Assembly (NCBI RefSeq): GCF_000565285.1
Contig: NZ_APVL01000004.1
Location: 270,817-334,816 of the forward strand
DNA from: Cytobacillus firmus DS1
GTDB lineage: Bacteria > Bacillota > Bacilli > Bacillales > Cytobacillaceae
Reading direction: 5' to 3'
Length of the DNA stretch: 64,000 bases
Numbering within the stretch: position 1 is the first letter of the stretch; each line of letters opens with the position of its first letter. Made by a program: the position numbers and the translations under genes. The notes beneath the pieces are model-generated. The model searched no databases and was not told the origin of the DNA. It saw nothing but the letters and a program-made list of their open reading frames with translations. Below are positions 26,271 through 37,293 of this stretch, one piece after another.

Positions 26271-26303
26271 AAAAAACGGGTTCCAAAATGGAATCCGTTT
26301 TTT
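26271..26303 (+). terminator. Terminator between rseP and polC
   Basis: AAAAAACGG-G-TTCC (26271-26284), loop AAAAT, GGAA-T-CCGTTTTTT (26290-26303). The A and T flanks would make it work in either direction. Confidence 0.9.
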
Positions 26304-26324
26304 CAATCACTATCTGATACGATA

Positions 26325-26333
26325 TGTTATAAT
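26325..26333 (+). promoter_or_regulatory. Extended -10 promoter of polC
   Basis: TG-T-TATAAT (26325-26333), a consensus -10 with the extended TGn element, 22 bp after the terminator and about 80 bp before polC. No strong -35 is seen at 17-18 bp, which an extended -10 can tolerate. Confidence 0.6.
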
Positions 26334-26414
26334 TAAGTCCGTCTGTTTTTTTAAATACATCAAAAAAATTCAACTTAAAATAGAAACCAAGATTATTGGA
26401 TGGGAGAGAGAAAG

Positions 26415-29400
26415 ATGAGCGAACCTTCTAGATTTCAGCTCTTGCTCCAGCAGATGCAGCTAACTGAGGATGCCTTTGTGCAGCACTTTCATGATGCCCA
26501 AATCGAAAGGGTCATAGTCGAAAGACAGTCTCGGAAATGGCATTTTTGTTTTGCTTTTCCAAAGATTTTGCCTTGCAGTGTATATAGCCGTTTCACAGAT
26601 CAGCTGGAAAAAACATTTTCCCATATCGCAGAAATTTCATACAGCATCTCTGTGAGAAATCAGGATTTTACTGAAAAGCTTGTACTTGAATACTGGCATA
26701 ACTGCATTAAAGAAATGGATGGCATGGCGCCGCCGCTTTTAAAGCTTCTGAATGAACAGGTTCCTTCTGTACAGGGCAACAAACTTATCATAAAAGTCCG
26801 TAATGAATTGGAAGGATTGTCTATCAAAAAGAAGTATGCCGGCACTATTTCAGATGTTTTTCAAGTCTTTGGTTTTCCGGCCTTAACAGTTGATACTGAA
26901 GTATCCTCAGAGGGTTCCAATGAAGAATATGAAAAATTCATGGAAGCTAAACGCAAAGAAGACCAGGAGCGTGGTCTACAGGCAGCAATCGAGATGCAGA
27001 AGAAAGAAGCGGAAGCTGAATCTGCAGATCACACAGCACCCAAGGGGCCGCTTACAATCGGTCTTACCATTAAAGATGATGCGGATTACCGCAAATTGAT
27101 TGATATAGTAGATGAAGAGCGCCGAGTAGCAGTTGAAGGCTACGTGTTTGCTGCTGAGACAAGAGAGCTCCGCAGCGGCCGGACACTCTTAACTTTTAAA
27201 ATTACGGATTATACCAGTTCCATTCTAGTAAAAATGTTTTCCCGGGATAAAGAGGATGCTGCTTTATACCAGCATATTCAAAAAGGGATGTGGCTAAAGG
27301 TCCGCGGAAGCATTCAAAACGATACATTTGTCCGTGACCTGGTAATGATCGGGAACGATATTAATGAAATCAAACCTATACAAAGGCAGGATACATCGCC
27401 TGCAGAAGAAAAAAGGGTTGAACTTCATCTTCATACACCTATGAGCCAAATGGATGCAGTTTCTTCTGTCAGCGCACTGGTTTCTCAGGCGAAGAAATGG
27501 GGACATAAAGCAGTAGCCATTACAGACCATGCTGTTGCTCAGTCATTCCCTGAAGCCTATGGTGCCGGGAAAAAGAATGATATTAAGATTCTGTATGGAA
27601 TTGAAGCAAACCTTGTGGACGATGGTGTGCCGATTGCTTATAATGATGCGCATCGCAAGCTTAGTGAAGATACCTATGTTGTATTTGATGTTGAGACAAC
27701 CGGCTTATCAGCTGTATATGATACGATTATAGAGCTTGCCGCAGTTAAGATTCATGATGGTGAAATCATTGATCGGTTTGAATCCTTTGCAAACCCTCAT
27801 CACCCTTTATCCGCAACAACTATTAATCTTACTGGAATAACAGATGATCTGGTGGAGAATGCACCGGAAGTAGAAGATGTTCTGAAGAAGTTTCATGAAT
27901 GGACAGGAGATGCTGTTTTAGTAGCACATAATGCTTCATTCGACATGGGCTTCCTGAATGTCGGCTATAAAAAAATCGGTATTGGCAAGGCTCCTAATCC
28001 TGTAATAGATACTCTTGAACTCGCACGTTTTTTATATCCTGACATGAAAAATCACCGTCTGAATACCCTTGCCAAAAAATTCGATGTTGAACTCACCCAG
28101 CATCACCGTGCTATTTATGATGCGGAAGCAACAGGCTATCTGCTTCTTAAGATGCTTAAAGGTGCAGAGGAAAAAGGGATCGAATTTCATGATCAATTCA
28201 ATGATAATATGGGACAGGGAAACGCTTATCAGCGTGCAAGACCGGCCCATTGCACCCTGCTTGCACAAACGGAAACAGGTCTGAAAAACCTTTTTAAACT
28301 CGTATCCATCTCGCATATGGAATACTTTTACAGAGTGCCGCGCATTCCGAGGTCAGTCCTTCAAAAGCATCGTGAAGGAATACTGGTTGGTTCCGGATGT
28401 GATAAAGGGGAAGTTTTTGAAGGCATGATGCAGAAATCTCCGGACGAAGTGGAAGATACAGCGCAATTCTATGATTATCTTGAAGTGCATCCAAAAGCCG
28501 TTTATGCACACCTTTTAGAGCTTGAACTTGTAAGGGATGAAAAAGCCCTGGAAGAAATCATCAGCAATATTGTAAAACTGGGGGACAAGCTTGGTCTGCC
28601 GGTAGTCGCGACAGGTAATGTCCATTATCTGAATCCAAATGATAAAATCTACCGGAAAATCCTTGTTAATTCACAGGGAGGAGCCAATCCGCTGAATCGC
28701 CATCAGCTTCCGGATGTCCATTTCAGGACTACCAATGAAATGCTTGACGCTTTTTCATTTCTCGGCAAAGACAAAGCGAAGGAAATTGTGGTAGAGAATA
28801 CCAACAAAATTGCAGATATGATTGAAGAAATAAAGCCGATTAAAGATGATTTGTATACGCCAAAAATTGAAGGCGCAGATGAAGAGATGCGCAGCATGAG
28901 TTACGGAATGGCAAGAAGAATCTATGGTGATCCGCTTCCTGAGATTGTTGAGGCGCGTCTTGAAAAAGAACTTAAGAGTATTATCGGGCATGGTTTCGCG
29001 GTTATCTATCTGATCTCTCATAAGCTTGTAAAAAAATCACTTGATGATGGCTATCTGGTTGGTTCCCGTGGATCTGTCGGATCCTCCTTTGTTGCGACGA
29101 TGACCGAAATAACGGAGGTAAATCCGCTGCCGCCGCATTACGTTTGCCCGGAATGCAAAACATCAGAGTTTTTCAATGACGGGTCAGTGGGCTCCGGCTT
29201 CGACCTGCCTGATAAAGACTGCCCGGGCTGCGGAGCTAAATATAAAAAGGATGGACATGATATTCCGTTCGAAACGTTCCTTGGTTTCAAGGGAGATAAG
29301 GTTCCCGATATTGACTTGAACTTCTCAGGGGAATACCAGCCTAGAGCCCATAACTATACAAAGGTGCTATTCGGGGAGGATTATGTATACCGTGCTGGAA

Positions 29401-30725
29401 CAATCGGTACTGTTGCCGACAAAACAGCTTATGGTTACGTCAAAGCATATCAGAACGATAATAATCTGCAAATAAGGGGTGCGGAAATTGACAGGCTGGC
29501 TTCCGGCTGTACAGGGGTAAAGCGGACGACCGGACAGCATCCGGGCGGTATCATTGTTGTGCCGGATTACATGGATATATACGACTTTTCGCCTATTCAG
29601 TTCCCTGCAGACGACCGGACATCTGAATGGAAAACAACCCATTTTGACTTCCATTCCATTCACGATAATCTATTAAAACTTGATATACTGGGTCACGATG
29701 ATCCGACCGTTATCAGGATGCTTCAGGACCTGAGCGGAATTGATCCAAAAACCATTCCCACAGATGACCCGGAAGTAATGAAAATTTTCAGCGGGCCGGA
29801 ATCCCTTGGTGTGACCGAAGAGCAAATCATGTGTAAAACCGGAACACTCGGCATACCCGAATTTGGTACGCGATTTGTACGCCAGATGCTCGAAGATACA
29901 AAGCCCACCACTTTCTCGGAGCTTGTGCAGATTTCAGGTCTTTCTCATGGTACAGATGTTTGGCTCGGAAATGCCCAGGAATTAATCCATAACAATATTT
30001 GTAACCTAAGTGAAGTAATCGGCTGCCGTGATGATATAATGGTCTATTTAATCTATCAGGGCCTTGAGCCTGCATTTGCTTTCAAAATTATGGAATCGGT
30101 CCGTAAGGGTAAAGGCCTGAGCGATGAGATGGAAGCAGAAATGAGAAAGAATGAAGTGCCTGAATGGTATATTGATTCCTGCAAAAAGATTAAATACATG
30201 TTCCCTAAAGCCCATGCAGCTGCTTACGTATTAATGGCTGTCCGGATTGCGTACTTTAAAGTGCACCATCCGCTTCTTTACTATGCAGCATATTTTACTG
30301 TCCGCGCAGAGGACTTTGACGTGGATGCAATGGTTAAAGGATCCCAGGCGATCCGTGCGCGCATCGAAGAAATCAATGCAAAGGGACTTGATGCTTCAAC
30401 GAAAGAAAAGAACCTGCTAACTGTCATGGAATTGGCTCTGGAAATGAACGAAAGGGGCTTTAACTTCCAAAAGGTGGACTTATACCGCTCAAGCGCAAGT
30501 GAGTTTATCATTGATGGAGATTCTTTGATCCCGCCGTTTAATTCCATTCCGGGTTTGGGTACAAACGCAGCATTCAATATTGTTAAAGCAAGGGAAGATG
30601 GGGAATTCCTGTCGAAGGAAGACCTGCAGCAGCGCGGAAAAGTGTCCAAGACGATAATCGAGTATCTCGATAACCACGGCTGCCTGGAATCCCTTCCGGA
30701 ACAAAATCAGCTGTCTCTGTTCTAA
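26415..30725 (+). CDS. polC: DNA polymerase III alpha subunit, PolC type
   Basis: A 1436-aa replicative polymerase (B. subtilis 1437). In order: N-terminal domains, OB domain near residues 230-330, split PHP domain beginning [15 protein letters not shown], an inserted proofreading exonuclease with [13 protein letters not shown] (from about residue 424), the rest of PHP, the zinc site CPEC...CPGC near residues 910-940, palm Asp965 and Asp967 in [10 protein letters not shown], and the C-terminal clamp-binding QLSLF. No damage is seen. ATG 26415 ([10 protein letters not shown]) is preferred to 26400 on ribosome-site spacing and family N-terminus. Confidence 0.98.
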   Translation: MSEPSRFQLLLQQMQLTEDAFVQHFHDAQIERVIVERQSRKWHFCFAFPKILPCSVYSRFTDQLEKTFSHIAEISYSISVRNQDFTEKLVLEYWHNCIKEMDGMAPPLLKLLNEQVPSVQGNKLIIKVRNELEGLSIKKKYAGTISDVFQVFGFPALTVDTEVSSEGSNEEYEKFMEAKRKEDQERGLQAAIEMQKKEAEAESADHTAPKGPLTIGLTIKDDADYRKLIDIVDEERRVAVEGYVFAAETRELRSGRTLLTFKITDYTSSILVKMFSRDKEDAALYQHIQKGMWLKVRGSIQNDTFVRDLVMIGNDINEIKPIQRQDTSPAEEKRVELHLHTPMSQMDAVSSVSALVSQAKKWGHKAVAITDHAVAQSFPEAYGAGKKNDIKILYGIEANLVDDGVPIAYNDAHRKLSEDTYVVFDVETTGLSAVYDTIIELAAVKIHDGEIIDRFESFANPHHPLSATTINLTGITDDLVENAPEVEDVLKKFHEWTGDAVLVAHNASFDMGFLNVGYKKIGIGKAPNPVIDTLELARFLYPDMKNHRLNTLAKKFDVELTQHHRAIYDAEATGYLLLKMLKGAEEKGIEFHDQFNDNMGQGNAYQRARPAHCTLLAQTETGLKNLFKLVSISHMEYFYRVPRIPRSVLQKHREGILVGSGCDKGEVFEGMMQKSPDEVEDTAQFYDYLEVHPKAVYAHLLELELVRDEKALEEIISNIVKLGDKLGLPVVATGNVHYLNPNDKIYRKILVNSQGGANPLNRHQLPDVHFRTTNEMLDAFSFLGKDKAKEIVVENTNKIADMIEEIKPIKDDLYTPKIEGADEEMRSMSYGMARRIYGDPLPEIVEARLEKELKSIIGHGFAVIYLISHKLVKKSLDDGYLVGSRGSVGSSFVATMTEITEVNPLPPHYVCPECKTSEFFNDGSVGSGFDLPDKDCPGCGAKYKKDGHDIPFETFLGFKGDKVPDIDLNFSGEYQPRAHNYTKVLFGEDYVYRAGTIGTVADKTAYGYVKAYQNDNNLQIRGAEIDRLASGCTGVKRTTGQHPGGIIVVPDYMDIYDFSPIQFPADDRTSEWKTTHFDFHSIHDNLLKLDILGHDDPTVIRMLQDLSGIDPKTIPTDDPEVMKIFSGPESLGVTEEQIMCKTGTLGIPEFGTRFVRQMLEDTKPTTFSELVQISGLSHGTDVWLGNAQELIHNNICNLSEVIGCRDDIMVYLIYQGLEPAFAFKIMESVRKGKGLSDEMEAEMRKNEVPEWYIDSCKKIKYMFPKAHAAAYVLMAVRIAYFKVHHPLLYYAAYFTVRAEDFDVDAMVKGSQAIRARIEEINAKGLDASTKEKNLLTVMELALEMNERGFNFQKVDLYRSSASEFIIDGDSLIPPFNSIPGLGTNAAFNIVKAREDGEFLSKEDLQQRGKVSKTIIEYLDNHGCLESLPEQNQLSLF

Positions 30726-30774
30726 AAATAAGACCAGCAAATGTTCCAAACCCTTCTGCTGACAGCTATTCCAT

Positions 30775-30803
30775 TTGCATAAAAAAATTGGTTATGGTAT
30801 AGT
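30775..30803 (+). promoter_or_regulatory. SigA-type promoter of the rimP-nusA-infB operon
   Basis: TTGCAT (30775-30780), a 17-nt spacer, TATAGT (30798-30803). Five of six bases match consensus in the -10 and four in the -35. It predicts a leader of about 185 nt before rimP. Confidence 0.7.
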
Positions 30804-30837
30804 TTTATTGGAAATACTAAGAATAACTCTCGCAAAA

Positions 30838-30885
30838 GGAAGAGTGGGGCAACCCACTCTTTCGTGTTGTGTACGGTTTTTTCTT
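30838..30885 (+). ncRNA. Leader hairpin upstream of rimP
   Basis: AAGAGTGGG (30840-30848) and CCCACTCTT (30853-30861) form a perfect 9-bp stem closed by a GCAA tetraloop (GNRA type). It is followed after 14 nt by GGTTTTTTC. It lies in the transcribed leader of the nusA operon. It could be a regulatory or protein-binding leader, or a weak attenuator; I cannot assign it to a named RNA family. Confidence 0.5.
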
Positions 30886-30994
30886 ACTATCGGATCTATG
30901 TTAAAACTATATGTAGTTAAAGTTTAGCAGAGACAATTTCTAATTTATTGATTAAAAACAGCGCTTAAGAATTCAGGAAAAAGGAGGGATATGA

Positions 30995-31462
30995 ATGAGC
31001 AAAGTGACTGAAACGGTGGAACAACTGGTCACCCCTATTGTGGATGAACTTAATTTAGAATTAGTCGACATTGAATATGTAAAAGAAGGGAAAGACTGGT
31101 TCCTTCGCGTATTTATTGATAAAGAAACTGGTGTTGATATCGAGGAATGCGGAATGGTCAGTGAAAGGCTAAGCGAAAAGCTTGATGCTGAAGATCCGAT
31201 TCCATACAACTATTTCTTGGAAGTTTCATCGCCGGGAGCTGAACGCCCTCTTAAGAAAGACAGTGATTTTATTAAAGCAGTCGGCAAGAATGTTTTCATT
31301 AAAACATACGAGCCAATTGACGGTGAAAAAACGTTCGAAGGTGTGTTAACCCAATTTGACGGCGAGACCGTTACAGTAGAAGTGAAAATCAAAACAAGGA
31401 AGAAAAATATTGAAATTCCTTATGAGAAGGTAGCGAATGCCCGTTTAGCCGTTGTATTTTAA
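30995..31462 (+). CDS. rimP: Ribosome maturation factor RimP
   Basis: A 155-aa protein (YlxS in B. subtilis) with an N-terminal alpha/beta domain ([25 protein letters not shown]) and a C-terminal SH3-like domain ([19 protein letters not shown]). The [11 protein letters not shown] junction is typical. It assists 30S assembly by binding pre-30S near S12. AAGGAGGG precedes the ATG. It heads the nusA-infB operon. Confidence 0.96.
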   Translation: MSKVTETVEQLVTPIVDELNLELVDIEYVKEGKDWFLRVFIDKETGVDIEECGMVSERLSEKLDAEDPIPYNYFLEVSSPGAERPLKKDSDFIKAVGKNVFIKTYEPIDGEKTFEGVLTQFDGETVTVEVKIKTRKKNIEIPYEKVANARLAVVF

Positions 31463-31556
31463 TACGGCTGATTGCGGGCTTGCTTATTAAGAAAAGCAAA
31501 TTGCTGCTTTGGAGTTGATTATTTTTATTAGAGAAATAAAGGGGGATATAAATCTC

Positions 31557-32714
31557 ATGAGCAGTGAACTTTTGGATGCTCTGACATTGCTTGAGAAAGA
31601 AAAAGGCATTTCTCGCGATGTGATTATCGAAGCCATAGAAGCTGCATTGGTGTCAGCCTACCGCAGAAACTTTAACCAGGCACAGAATGTGCGCATTGAT
31701 TTAAACCTAGGGAACGGAACGATGAGAGTTTTTGCCCGTAAAGAGGTAGTGGATGAAGTATTTGATCCGCGTCTTGAGATCTCTGTTGAGGACGCTCAAA
31801 AAATCAACCCGAACTACCAGGTGGAAGATGTCGTTGAAATGGAAGTAACACCTAAGGATTTTGGGCGCATCGCTGCCCAGACGGCAAAACAGGTTGTTAC
31901 ACAGCGTGTCCGTGAAGCGGAAAGAGGCATCATTTATTCTGAATTTATCGACCGTGAAGAAGATATCATGACGGGAATTGTTCAGCGTACAGATCCTAAG
32001 TTCATCTATGTGAGCCTTGGAAAGATTGAAGCGATCCTTCCGGCGAACGAACAAATGCCTAATGAGCGTTATCAGCCCCATGACCGCATTAAAGTCTTTA
32101 TTACAAAAGTAGAAAAGACAACAAAAGGACCGCAGATCTTCGTAAGCAGAACCCATCCTGGCCTGCTGAAGAGATTATTTGAAATCGAAGTTCCTGAAAT
32201 CTATGATGGAACTGTTGAAATCAAATCCGTTGCGCGTGAGGCAGGGGACCGTTCCAAGATCTCTGTTCATTCAGACAATGAAGAAGTTGATCCGGTAGGT
32301 TCATGTGTAGGGCCTAAGGGCACCCGTGTACAGGCGGTAGTCAATGAGCTAAAGGGCGAAAAAATTGATATTGTAAAATGGTCTTCAGATCCGGTAGTAT
32401 TCGTGGCAAATGCACTAAGTCCTTCAAAGGTGCTGGACGTAATCGTAAATGAAGATGACAAAGCAACAACTGTTGTAGTTCCTGATTATCAGCTTTCACT
32501 GGCAATCGGAAAGCGCGGACAAAATGCAAGACTTGCAGCAAAGCTTACAGGCTGGAAAATAGACATCAAATCGGAAACAGATGCCCGGGAAGCCGGAATT
32601 TATCCGAGGGATGAAAAACTGTTGAACTTTGATAATGATGATTATGAAAACGAAGACTACGAAAATGATGCAGACTTCGAATTTCAGGATGAGCTTTTAG
32701 AGGAAAAAGAATAG
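31557..32714 (+). CDS. nusA: Transcription termination/antitermination factor NusA
   Basis: A 385-aa protein with an N-terminal RNA polymerase-binding domain ([18 protein letters not shown]), S1 domain near residues 135-200, and KH1/KH2 domains with [11 protein letters not shown] and [18 protein letters not shown] strongly acidic tail rich in D, N, E and Y (last about 30 residues) extends slightly past the B. subtilis protein. ATG 31557 fits the family and is preceded by AAAGGGGG; a longer frame from 31509 has no comparable ribosome site. Confidence 0.97.
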   Translation: MSSELLDALTLLEKEKGISRDVIIEAIEAALVSAYRRNFNQAQNVRIDLNLGNGTMRVFARKEVVDEVFDPRLEISVEDAQKINPNYQVEDVVEMEVTPKDFGRIAAQTAKQVVTQRVREAERGIIYSEFIDREEDIMTGIVQRTDPKFIYVSLGKIEAILPANEQMPNERYQPHDRIKVFITKVEKTTKGPQIFVSRTHPGLLKRLFEIEVPEIYDGTVEIKSVAREAGDRSKISVHSDNEEVDPVGSCVGPKGTRVQAVVNELKGEKIDIVKWSSDPVVFVANALSPSKVLDVIVNEDDKATTVVVPDYQLSLAIGKRGQNARLAAKLTGWKIDIKSETDAREAGIYPRDEKLLNFDNDDYENEDYENDADFEFQDELLEEKE

Positions 32715-32731
32715 GGAAGAGGTGAATGATC

Positions 32732-33016
32732 GTGAACAATCGTAAAAAAGTTCCTTTGCGAAAATGTGTCGCTACCGGTGAAATGAGGCCGAAAAAAGAA
32801 CTCGTTCGCATCGTTCGCTCCAAAGAAGGGGAAGTATCTGTTGACCCGACCGGAAAAAAATCAGGGCGCGGGGCTTATCTTTCCAAAGAAAAGGAAGCAG
32901 TTTTGTTAGCGAAGAAGAAGAATATCTTAGCCAATCATTTAGAAGTTTCCATAGATGATGCTATCTATGAAGAACTCTTGGAGTTAATAGAGAAGGAGAA
33001 ACGGCAATCCAAATGA
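32732..33016 (+). CDS. rnpM: RNase P modulator RnpM (YlxR)
   Basis: A 94-aa YlxR-family protein with the conserved [23 protein letters not shown] and [15 protein letters not shown] blocks. In B. subtilis YlxR binds the RNase P RNA and inhibits the enzyme. GTG 32732 is 7 nt from AGAGGTG and matches the MN(N/K)..K start of homologues; ATG 32726 would be only 1 nt from it. It lies between nusA and ylxQ and overlaps ylxQ by 4 nt. Confidence 0.92.
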   Translation: MNNRKKVPLRKCVATGEMRPKKELVRIVRSKEGEVSVDPTGKKSGRGAYLSKEKEAVLLAKKKNILANHLEVSIDDAIYEELLELIEKEKRQSK

Positions 33017-33315
33017 ACTCAAATCAATGGATGTCATTGCTTGGCTTAGCCAATCGGGCACGGAAAATTACTTCGGGAGAAGAGCTTGCTGTTAAAGAGA
33101 TCAGAAACGGCAAAGCAAAGCTTGTTTTGCTGTCTGCAGATGCATCCGCAAATACGGCAAAAAAAGTTACAGATAAATGTAAATCATTCGGGGTTCCTTA
33201 TAAGCTGATTCAAAACCGGGAAATGCTCGGCAAGGCTATAGGGAAGGAAGCCCGCGTTGTAGTGGCAGTGTTAGATGCCGGATTTGCAAAAAAGCTGTTA
33301 ACGTTGCTCGATTAA
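33013..33315 (+). CDS. ylxQ: L7Ae-family RNA-binding protein YlxQ
   Basis: A 100-aa protein of the L7Ae/L30e fold with [37 protein letters not shown] and a hydrophobic C-terminal strand. Related Bacillus proteins bind kink-turn RNA; the cellular target of YlxQ is not established. Overlap with rnpM and a 19-bp gap to infB put it within the infB operon. Confidence 0.92.
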   Translation: MNSNQWMSLLGLANRARKITSGEELAVKEIRNGKAKLVLLSADASANTAKKVTDKCKSFGVPYKLIQNREMLGKAIGKEARVVVAVLDAGFAKKLLTLLD

Positions 33316-33334
33316 TACTAGCGGGGGTGAAAGT

Positions 33335-35566
33335 ATGAGTAAAATGCGCGTTTATGAATATGCGAAAAAACATAACATTTCAAGCAAGGATGTTATTACA
33401 AAATTAAAAGACATGAATATAGAGGTTTCAAATCATATGACAACGATTGAGCCGGCGGCAGTCCAGAAGCTTGACGGTATTTTTATCAAGAATGACAGCC
33501 AGGCTCAAAAGCAGAGCAAACCTCAAAACCAGCAGAAGCCGCAGGGAAATCAAAAACCGGCTTCAAATAATAGTGCCGGCAATTCTACAGCTGCACAAAG
33601 CAAGCCTCAGAATAAATCCGGTGAAAACAGAAGCCAGGGACAGGGCAGCCAGTCCGGCAAAAACTTCTCCGGTAATAACAGAGGCAATAACAACAACAGA
33701 AACAATAATAACAATAGAAACAATAACAATAACCGAAACAACAATAAGAATAAGAACAACAAAGGCAAACAGCAGCAGACGCATGTGGCCCCAGCTCCTA
33801 AAAAAGTGAAGGAGCTTCCTTCAAAAATTACTTTCAGCGAATCACTGACAGTAGCGGAACTGGGAAAGAAGCTTCACCGCGAGCCTTCTGAAATCATTAA
33901 AAAGCTATTTATGCTTGGTGTTATGGCAACCATTAACCAGGAACTTGACAAAGATGCCATTGAGCTGATTGCAGGTGAATACGGTGTTGAAGTAGAAGAA
34001 GAGATACTGGTTGATACAACAGACCTTGAAGTATACTTCGCTGAAGATGAAAATGCCGAACTGGTGGAACGTCCATCTGTTGTAACTATCATGGGACACG
34101 TTGACCATGGTAAAACAACATTGCTTGACTCCATCCGCAACACGAAAGTAACTGCGGGAGAAGCAGGCGGAATCACTCAGCATATCGGAGCTTATCAGGT
34201 TGAAGAAAACGGCAAAAAGATTACTTTCCTTGATACTCCTGGACACGCTGCGTTCACAACTATGCGTGCCCGCGGTGCGAAAATTACTGATATAACAATT
34301 CTCGTTGTAGCAGCTGATGACGGTGTTATGCCGCAAACAGTTGAAGCAATTAACCATGCGAAAGCAGCGGAAGTGCCAATCATTGTGGCTGTTAACAAAA
34401 TGGATAAGGAAGCAGCAAACCCTGACCGTGTTATGCAGGAATTGACTGAACATGGCCTGGTTCCAGAAGCATGGGGCGGAGACACAATCTTTGTTCCAAT
34501 CTCAGCTATTAAAGGCGAGGGAATTGATGAACTGCTTGAAATGATTCTTCTTGTTGGTGAGGTTGAAGAATACAAAGCAAATCCTGACCGCAATGCCGTT
34601 GGTACTGTTATCGAAGCACAGCTTGATAAAGGACGCGGTTCAGTTGCGACGCTGCTTGTACAAAACGGTACATTGAAGGTAGGAGACCCTATCGTTGTCG
34701 GTAACTCATTTGGACGTGTCCGTGCAATGGTAAATGACCTTGGCCGCCGTGTGAAAACTGCGGGACCTTCAACACCTGTTGAAATTACAGGTCTTAACGA
34801 TGTTCCTCAAGCCGGTGACCGATTCGCTGTTCTTGATGATGAAAAAACAGCCCGCCAGGTTGGTGAAGCCCGTGCCCAGCAGGCATTGCAGGCTCAAAGA
34901 AATGAAAAAACACGCGTAAGTCTGGATAACCTGTTTGAACATATGAAACAAGGGGAAATGAAAGACTTAAACATCGTTGTGAAAGCCGACGTTCAAGGTT
35001 CAGCGGAAGCATTGACTGCTGCTCTTCATAAAATTGATGTAGAAGGTGTTAATGTACGTATCCTTCACACAGGTGTAGGTGCCATTAACGAGTCTGACAT
35101 CACTTTAGCTGCTGCTTTCAATGCTATTGTGATTGGATTCAATGTACGTCCTGACAATAACGCGAAACGTGCAGCAGATGCAGAAAATGTTGATATCCGC
35201 CTGCACCGCATCATCTACAAAGTAATCGAGGAAATCGAATTGGCGATGCAGGGCATGCTTGATCCTGAGTTCCAGGAGAAAATTATCGGCCAGGCTGAAG
35301 TGCGCCAGACATTCAAAGTTTCCAAAATCGGTACAATTGCAGGTTCTTATGTCACAGACGGAAAAATCACCCGTGACAGCGGCGTTCGTTTAATCCGTGA
35401 TGGAGTTGTAATTTTTGAAGGCGAAGTTGACGCTCTTAAGCGATTCAAAGATGACGCTAAAGAAGTTGCCCAAGGCTATGAGTGCGGTATTACCATCAAA
35501 AACTTCAATGACGTTAAAGAAGGAGACGTTATCGAAGCATATATTATGGAAGAAGTGGAACGTTAA
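33335..35566 (+). CDS. infB: Translation initiation factor IF-2
   Basis: A 743-aa GTPase that delivers fMet-tRNA to the 30S subunit. The N-terminal IF2N module ([23 protein letters not shown]) is followed by a Q/K/N-rich linker with asparagine runs broken by arginines (about residues 112-146), a second IF2N module, then the G domain with G1 GHVDHGKT at residues 254-261, G3 DTPGHAAF and G4 NKMD. The C-terminal IF2-C2 domain is complete. The Asn-rich linker is encoded by AAC/AAT repeats and is likely to vary between strains. It overlaps ylxP by one base. Confidence 0.98.
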   Translation: MSKMRVYEYAKKHNISSKDVITKLKDMNIEVSNHMTTIEPAAVQKLDGIFIKNDSQAQKQSKPQNQQKPQGNQKPASNNSAGNSTAAQSKPQNKSGENRSQGQGSQSGKNFSGNNRGNNNNRNNNNNRNNNNNRNNNKNKNNKGKQQQTHVAPAPKKVKELPSKITFSESLTVAELGKKLHREPSEIIKKLFMLGVMATINQELDKDAIELIAGEYGVEVEEEILVDTTDLEVYFAEDENAELVERPSVVTIMGHVDHGKTTLLDSIRNTKVTAGEAGGITQHIGAYQVEENGKKITFLDTPGHAAFTTMRARGAKITDITILVVAADDGVMPQTVEAINHAKAAEVPIIVAVNKMDKEAANPDRVMQELTEHGLVPEAWGGDTIFVPISAIKGEGIDELLEMILLVGEVEEYKANPDRNAVGTVIEAQLDKGRGSVATLLVQNGTLKVGDPIVVGNSFGRVRAMVNDLGRRVKTAGPSTPVEITGLNDVPQAGDRFAVLDDEKTARQVGEARAQQALQAQRNEKTRVSLDNLFEHMKQGEMKDLNIVVKADVQGSAEALTAALHKIDVEGVNVRILHTGVGAINESDITLAAAFNAIVIGFNVRPDNNAKRAADAENVDIRLHRIIYKVIEEIELAMQGMLDPEFQEKIIGQAEVRQTFKVSKIGTIAGSYVTDGKITRDSGVRLIRDGVVIFEGEVDALKRFKDDAKEVAQGYECGITIKNFNDVKEGDVIEAYIMEEVER

Positions 35567-35847
35567 TGATAATTGGGCTTGCTGCCTGTGAATGTATCAT
35601 TTATGACACACATTCTTTGAAAGAAAAACGGGCAGTTTTGCAGCGTATTCTAACCCGGCTGAAACAAAGATACAATGTCTCTGTATCTGAGGTGGACTTT
35701 CAGGACCTATGGCAGAGGACTAAAATTGCCATTGTGGCTGTATCGTCCACTCAGGTTTCAACTGAGCACGAGCTGCAAAATGCACTGAAAATGATTGATT
35801 CGTTCCCGGAAATTGAACGGACAATTACAGATTTTGAGTGGCTTTAA
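35566..35847 (+). CDS. ylxP: YlxP, DUF503 family protein
   Basis: A 93-aa protein with the DUF503 pattern: IIGLAACECIIYDTHSLKEKRAVLQRILTRLKQRYNVSVSEV then the DLWQRTKIAIVAVSS strand. The family adopts a ferredoxin-like fold and always sits between infB and rbfA in Firmicutes, which suggests a role in translation, but no function is proven. Its ATG overlaps the infB stop. Confidence 0.92.
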   Translation: MIIGLAACECIIYDTHSLKEKRAVLQRILTRLKQRYNVSVSEVDFQDLWQRTKIAIVAVSSTQVSTEHELQNALKMIDSFPEIERTITDFEWL

Positions 35848-35863
35848 GAAGAGGTGATATAGA

Positions 35864-36244
35864 ATGAGCCTTAGAGCAAATCGAGTTGGAGAACAAATGA
35901 AAAAAGAGCTGGGCGAAATCATCAGCCGAAAAATCAAGGACCCGCGGGTTGGTTTTGTAACAGTCACTGATGTTCAAGTAACCGGGGATCTCCAGCAGGC
36001 AACCGTGTTTATCTCCGTTCTGGGTGATGAGGAACAGAGGGAAAATACGCTTCGCGGGCTGGCTAAAGCAAAAGGCTTTATCCGGTCTGAAATCGGCCAG
36101 CGAATCCGGCTGCGGAAAACACCGGAAATTCTATTCGAATTCGATGAATCAATCGACTACGGAAACCGTATTGAATCATTGCTCCATCAAATTCAGGACG
36201 AAGGCCGTTCCAAAGATGAGGAACGCTCCAAAGAAGAAGAATAA
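35864..36244 (+). CDS. rbfA: 30S ribosome-binding factor RbfA
   Basis: A 126-aa KH-like protein. The [34 protein letters not shown] start and the [30 protein letters not shown] core are typical. It helps mature the 16S rRNA 5' end. The C-terminus is a short charged tail ([12 protein letters not shown]) with a repeated RSK(D/E)E. A strong terminator follows 5 nt after the stop. Confidence 0.96.
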   Translation: MSLRANRVGEQMKKELGEIISRKIKDPRVGFVTVTDVQVTGDLQQATVFISVLGDEEQRENTLRGLAKAKGFIRSEIGQRIRLRKTPEILFEFDESIDYGNRIESLLHQIQDEGRSKDEERSKEEE

Positions 36245-36248
36245 TGGA

Positions 36249-36280
36249 ATGGATAGACACTTTGTCTATCCATTTTTTTC
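36249..36280 (+). terminator. Terminator between rbfA and truB
   Basis: ATGGATAGACA (36249-36259), loop CTT, TGTCTATCCAT (36263-36273), then seven T. The 11-bp stem is perfect. It would separate truB-ribF from the rimP-rbfA unit or reduce their expression. Confidence 0.9.
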
Positions 36281-36310
36281 TAAACACAAATAGACAAGGT
36301 GGTACATAAT

Positions 36311-37228
36311 ATGGAAGGGATTTTGCCGCTTTTTAAACCTAAGGGAATGACATCCCATGACTGTGTTTTCAGGCTGCGGAAGATTTTAAGAATGAAAAAA
36401 ATCGGTCATACCGGAACACTGGACCCTGACGTGACAGGAGTACTTCCAATCTGCCTTGGAAGGGCAACAAAGGTGGCTGAATACATAACAGATGCAGGGA
36501 AATCTTATGAGGGAGAAGTCACATTGGGTTTTTCTACGACAACAGAAGATGCATCAGGTGAAGTCGTGGAGAGGAAAGATGTTGCAGCACCTATTTCCAG
36601 AATTCAGGTGCTGCAAGTACTTCAAAGCCTGACCGGGGAAATTACACAGACTCCCCCCATGTATTCAGCAGTAAAGGTAAATGGGAAGCGCCTCTATGAA
36701 TATGCAAGACAGGGAATAGAAGTGGAACGGCCGTCCAGGAAAGTCACTATCTACTCAATCGAACTTCTCGATGACAGAGAGGTGTTTGAGGGAGAGAATA
36801 TTACCTTCCGTTTCCGTGTAGCCTGCAGCAAAGGTACATACATCCGAACGCTTGCAGTCATGATTGGCTGTGAACTGGGATACCCCGCCCATATGTCTGA
36901 TCTGGTAAGAATCCAGTCGGCCTCACTGACACTTGATGATTGCCTGACATTTGAAGAAATAGAAGACAGGGCCGAAAAGGGGACAATTGCCGAGGTTCTT
37001 CGACCTATGGAAGCCGCGCTTTCTCATTTGCCGAAATTTCAAATAAGTGATAAAGTAGCAGAGAAAGTAAAAAATGGGGCTGTATTAACTATCCCTGATC
37101 ATATGCTCGACACTAAAGGCCCAATTGCAGTAGAGAAAAAAGAAGGTCTTGTGCTGGCAATTTATGAGCATCACCCCCGCAAACCAGGGTTAATGAAGCC
37201 AGTAAAGGTGTTAAGGAATGATCAATAA
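36311..37228 (+). CDS. truB: tRNA pseudouridine-55 synthase TruB
   Basis: A 305-aa enzyme (B. subtilis 309) that makes the T-loop pseudouridine of tRNAs. The catalytic Asp is D38 in GHTGTLDPDVTGVLP; the PPMYSAVKVNGKRLYEYAR and RVACSKGTYIRTLA blocks and a C-terminal PUA-like domain follow. ATG 36311 lies 8 nt after AAGGTGG; an in-frame GTG at 36299 overlaps that site. It forms a pair with ribF, 65 bp downstream. Confidence 0.96.
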   Translation: MEGILPLFKPKGMTSHDCVFRLRKILRMKKIGHTGTLDPDVTGVLPICLGRATKVAEYITDAGKSYEGEVTLGFSTTTEDASGEVVERKDVAAPISRIQVLQVLQSLTGEITQTPPMYSAVKVNGKRLYEYARQGIEVERPSRKVTIYSIELLDDREVFEGENITFRFRVACSKGTYIRTLAVMIGCELGYPAHMSDLVRIQSASLTLDDCLTFEEIEDRAEKGTIAEVLRPMEAALSHLPKFQISDKVAEKVKNGAVLTIPDHMLDTKGPIAVEKKEGLVLAIYEHHPRKPGLMKPVKVLRNDQ

Positions 37229-37293
37229 GCACTCGTTAAAAAGCTGTGCATTTATATAGGCCAGGCTCTGTAGAGAAAAGGTGAAATATTAAT

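Noticed and set aside
33905..34453. 182-codon minus-strand frame inside infB
   Set aside because: It lies fully opposite conserved IF-2 coding sequence, has no recognisable domain and is explained by codon bias of infB.
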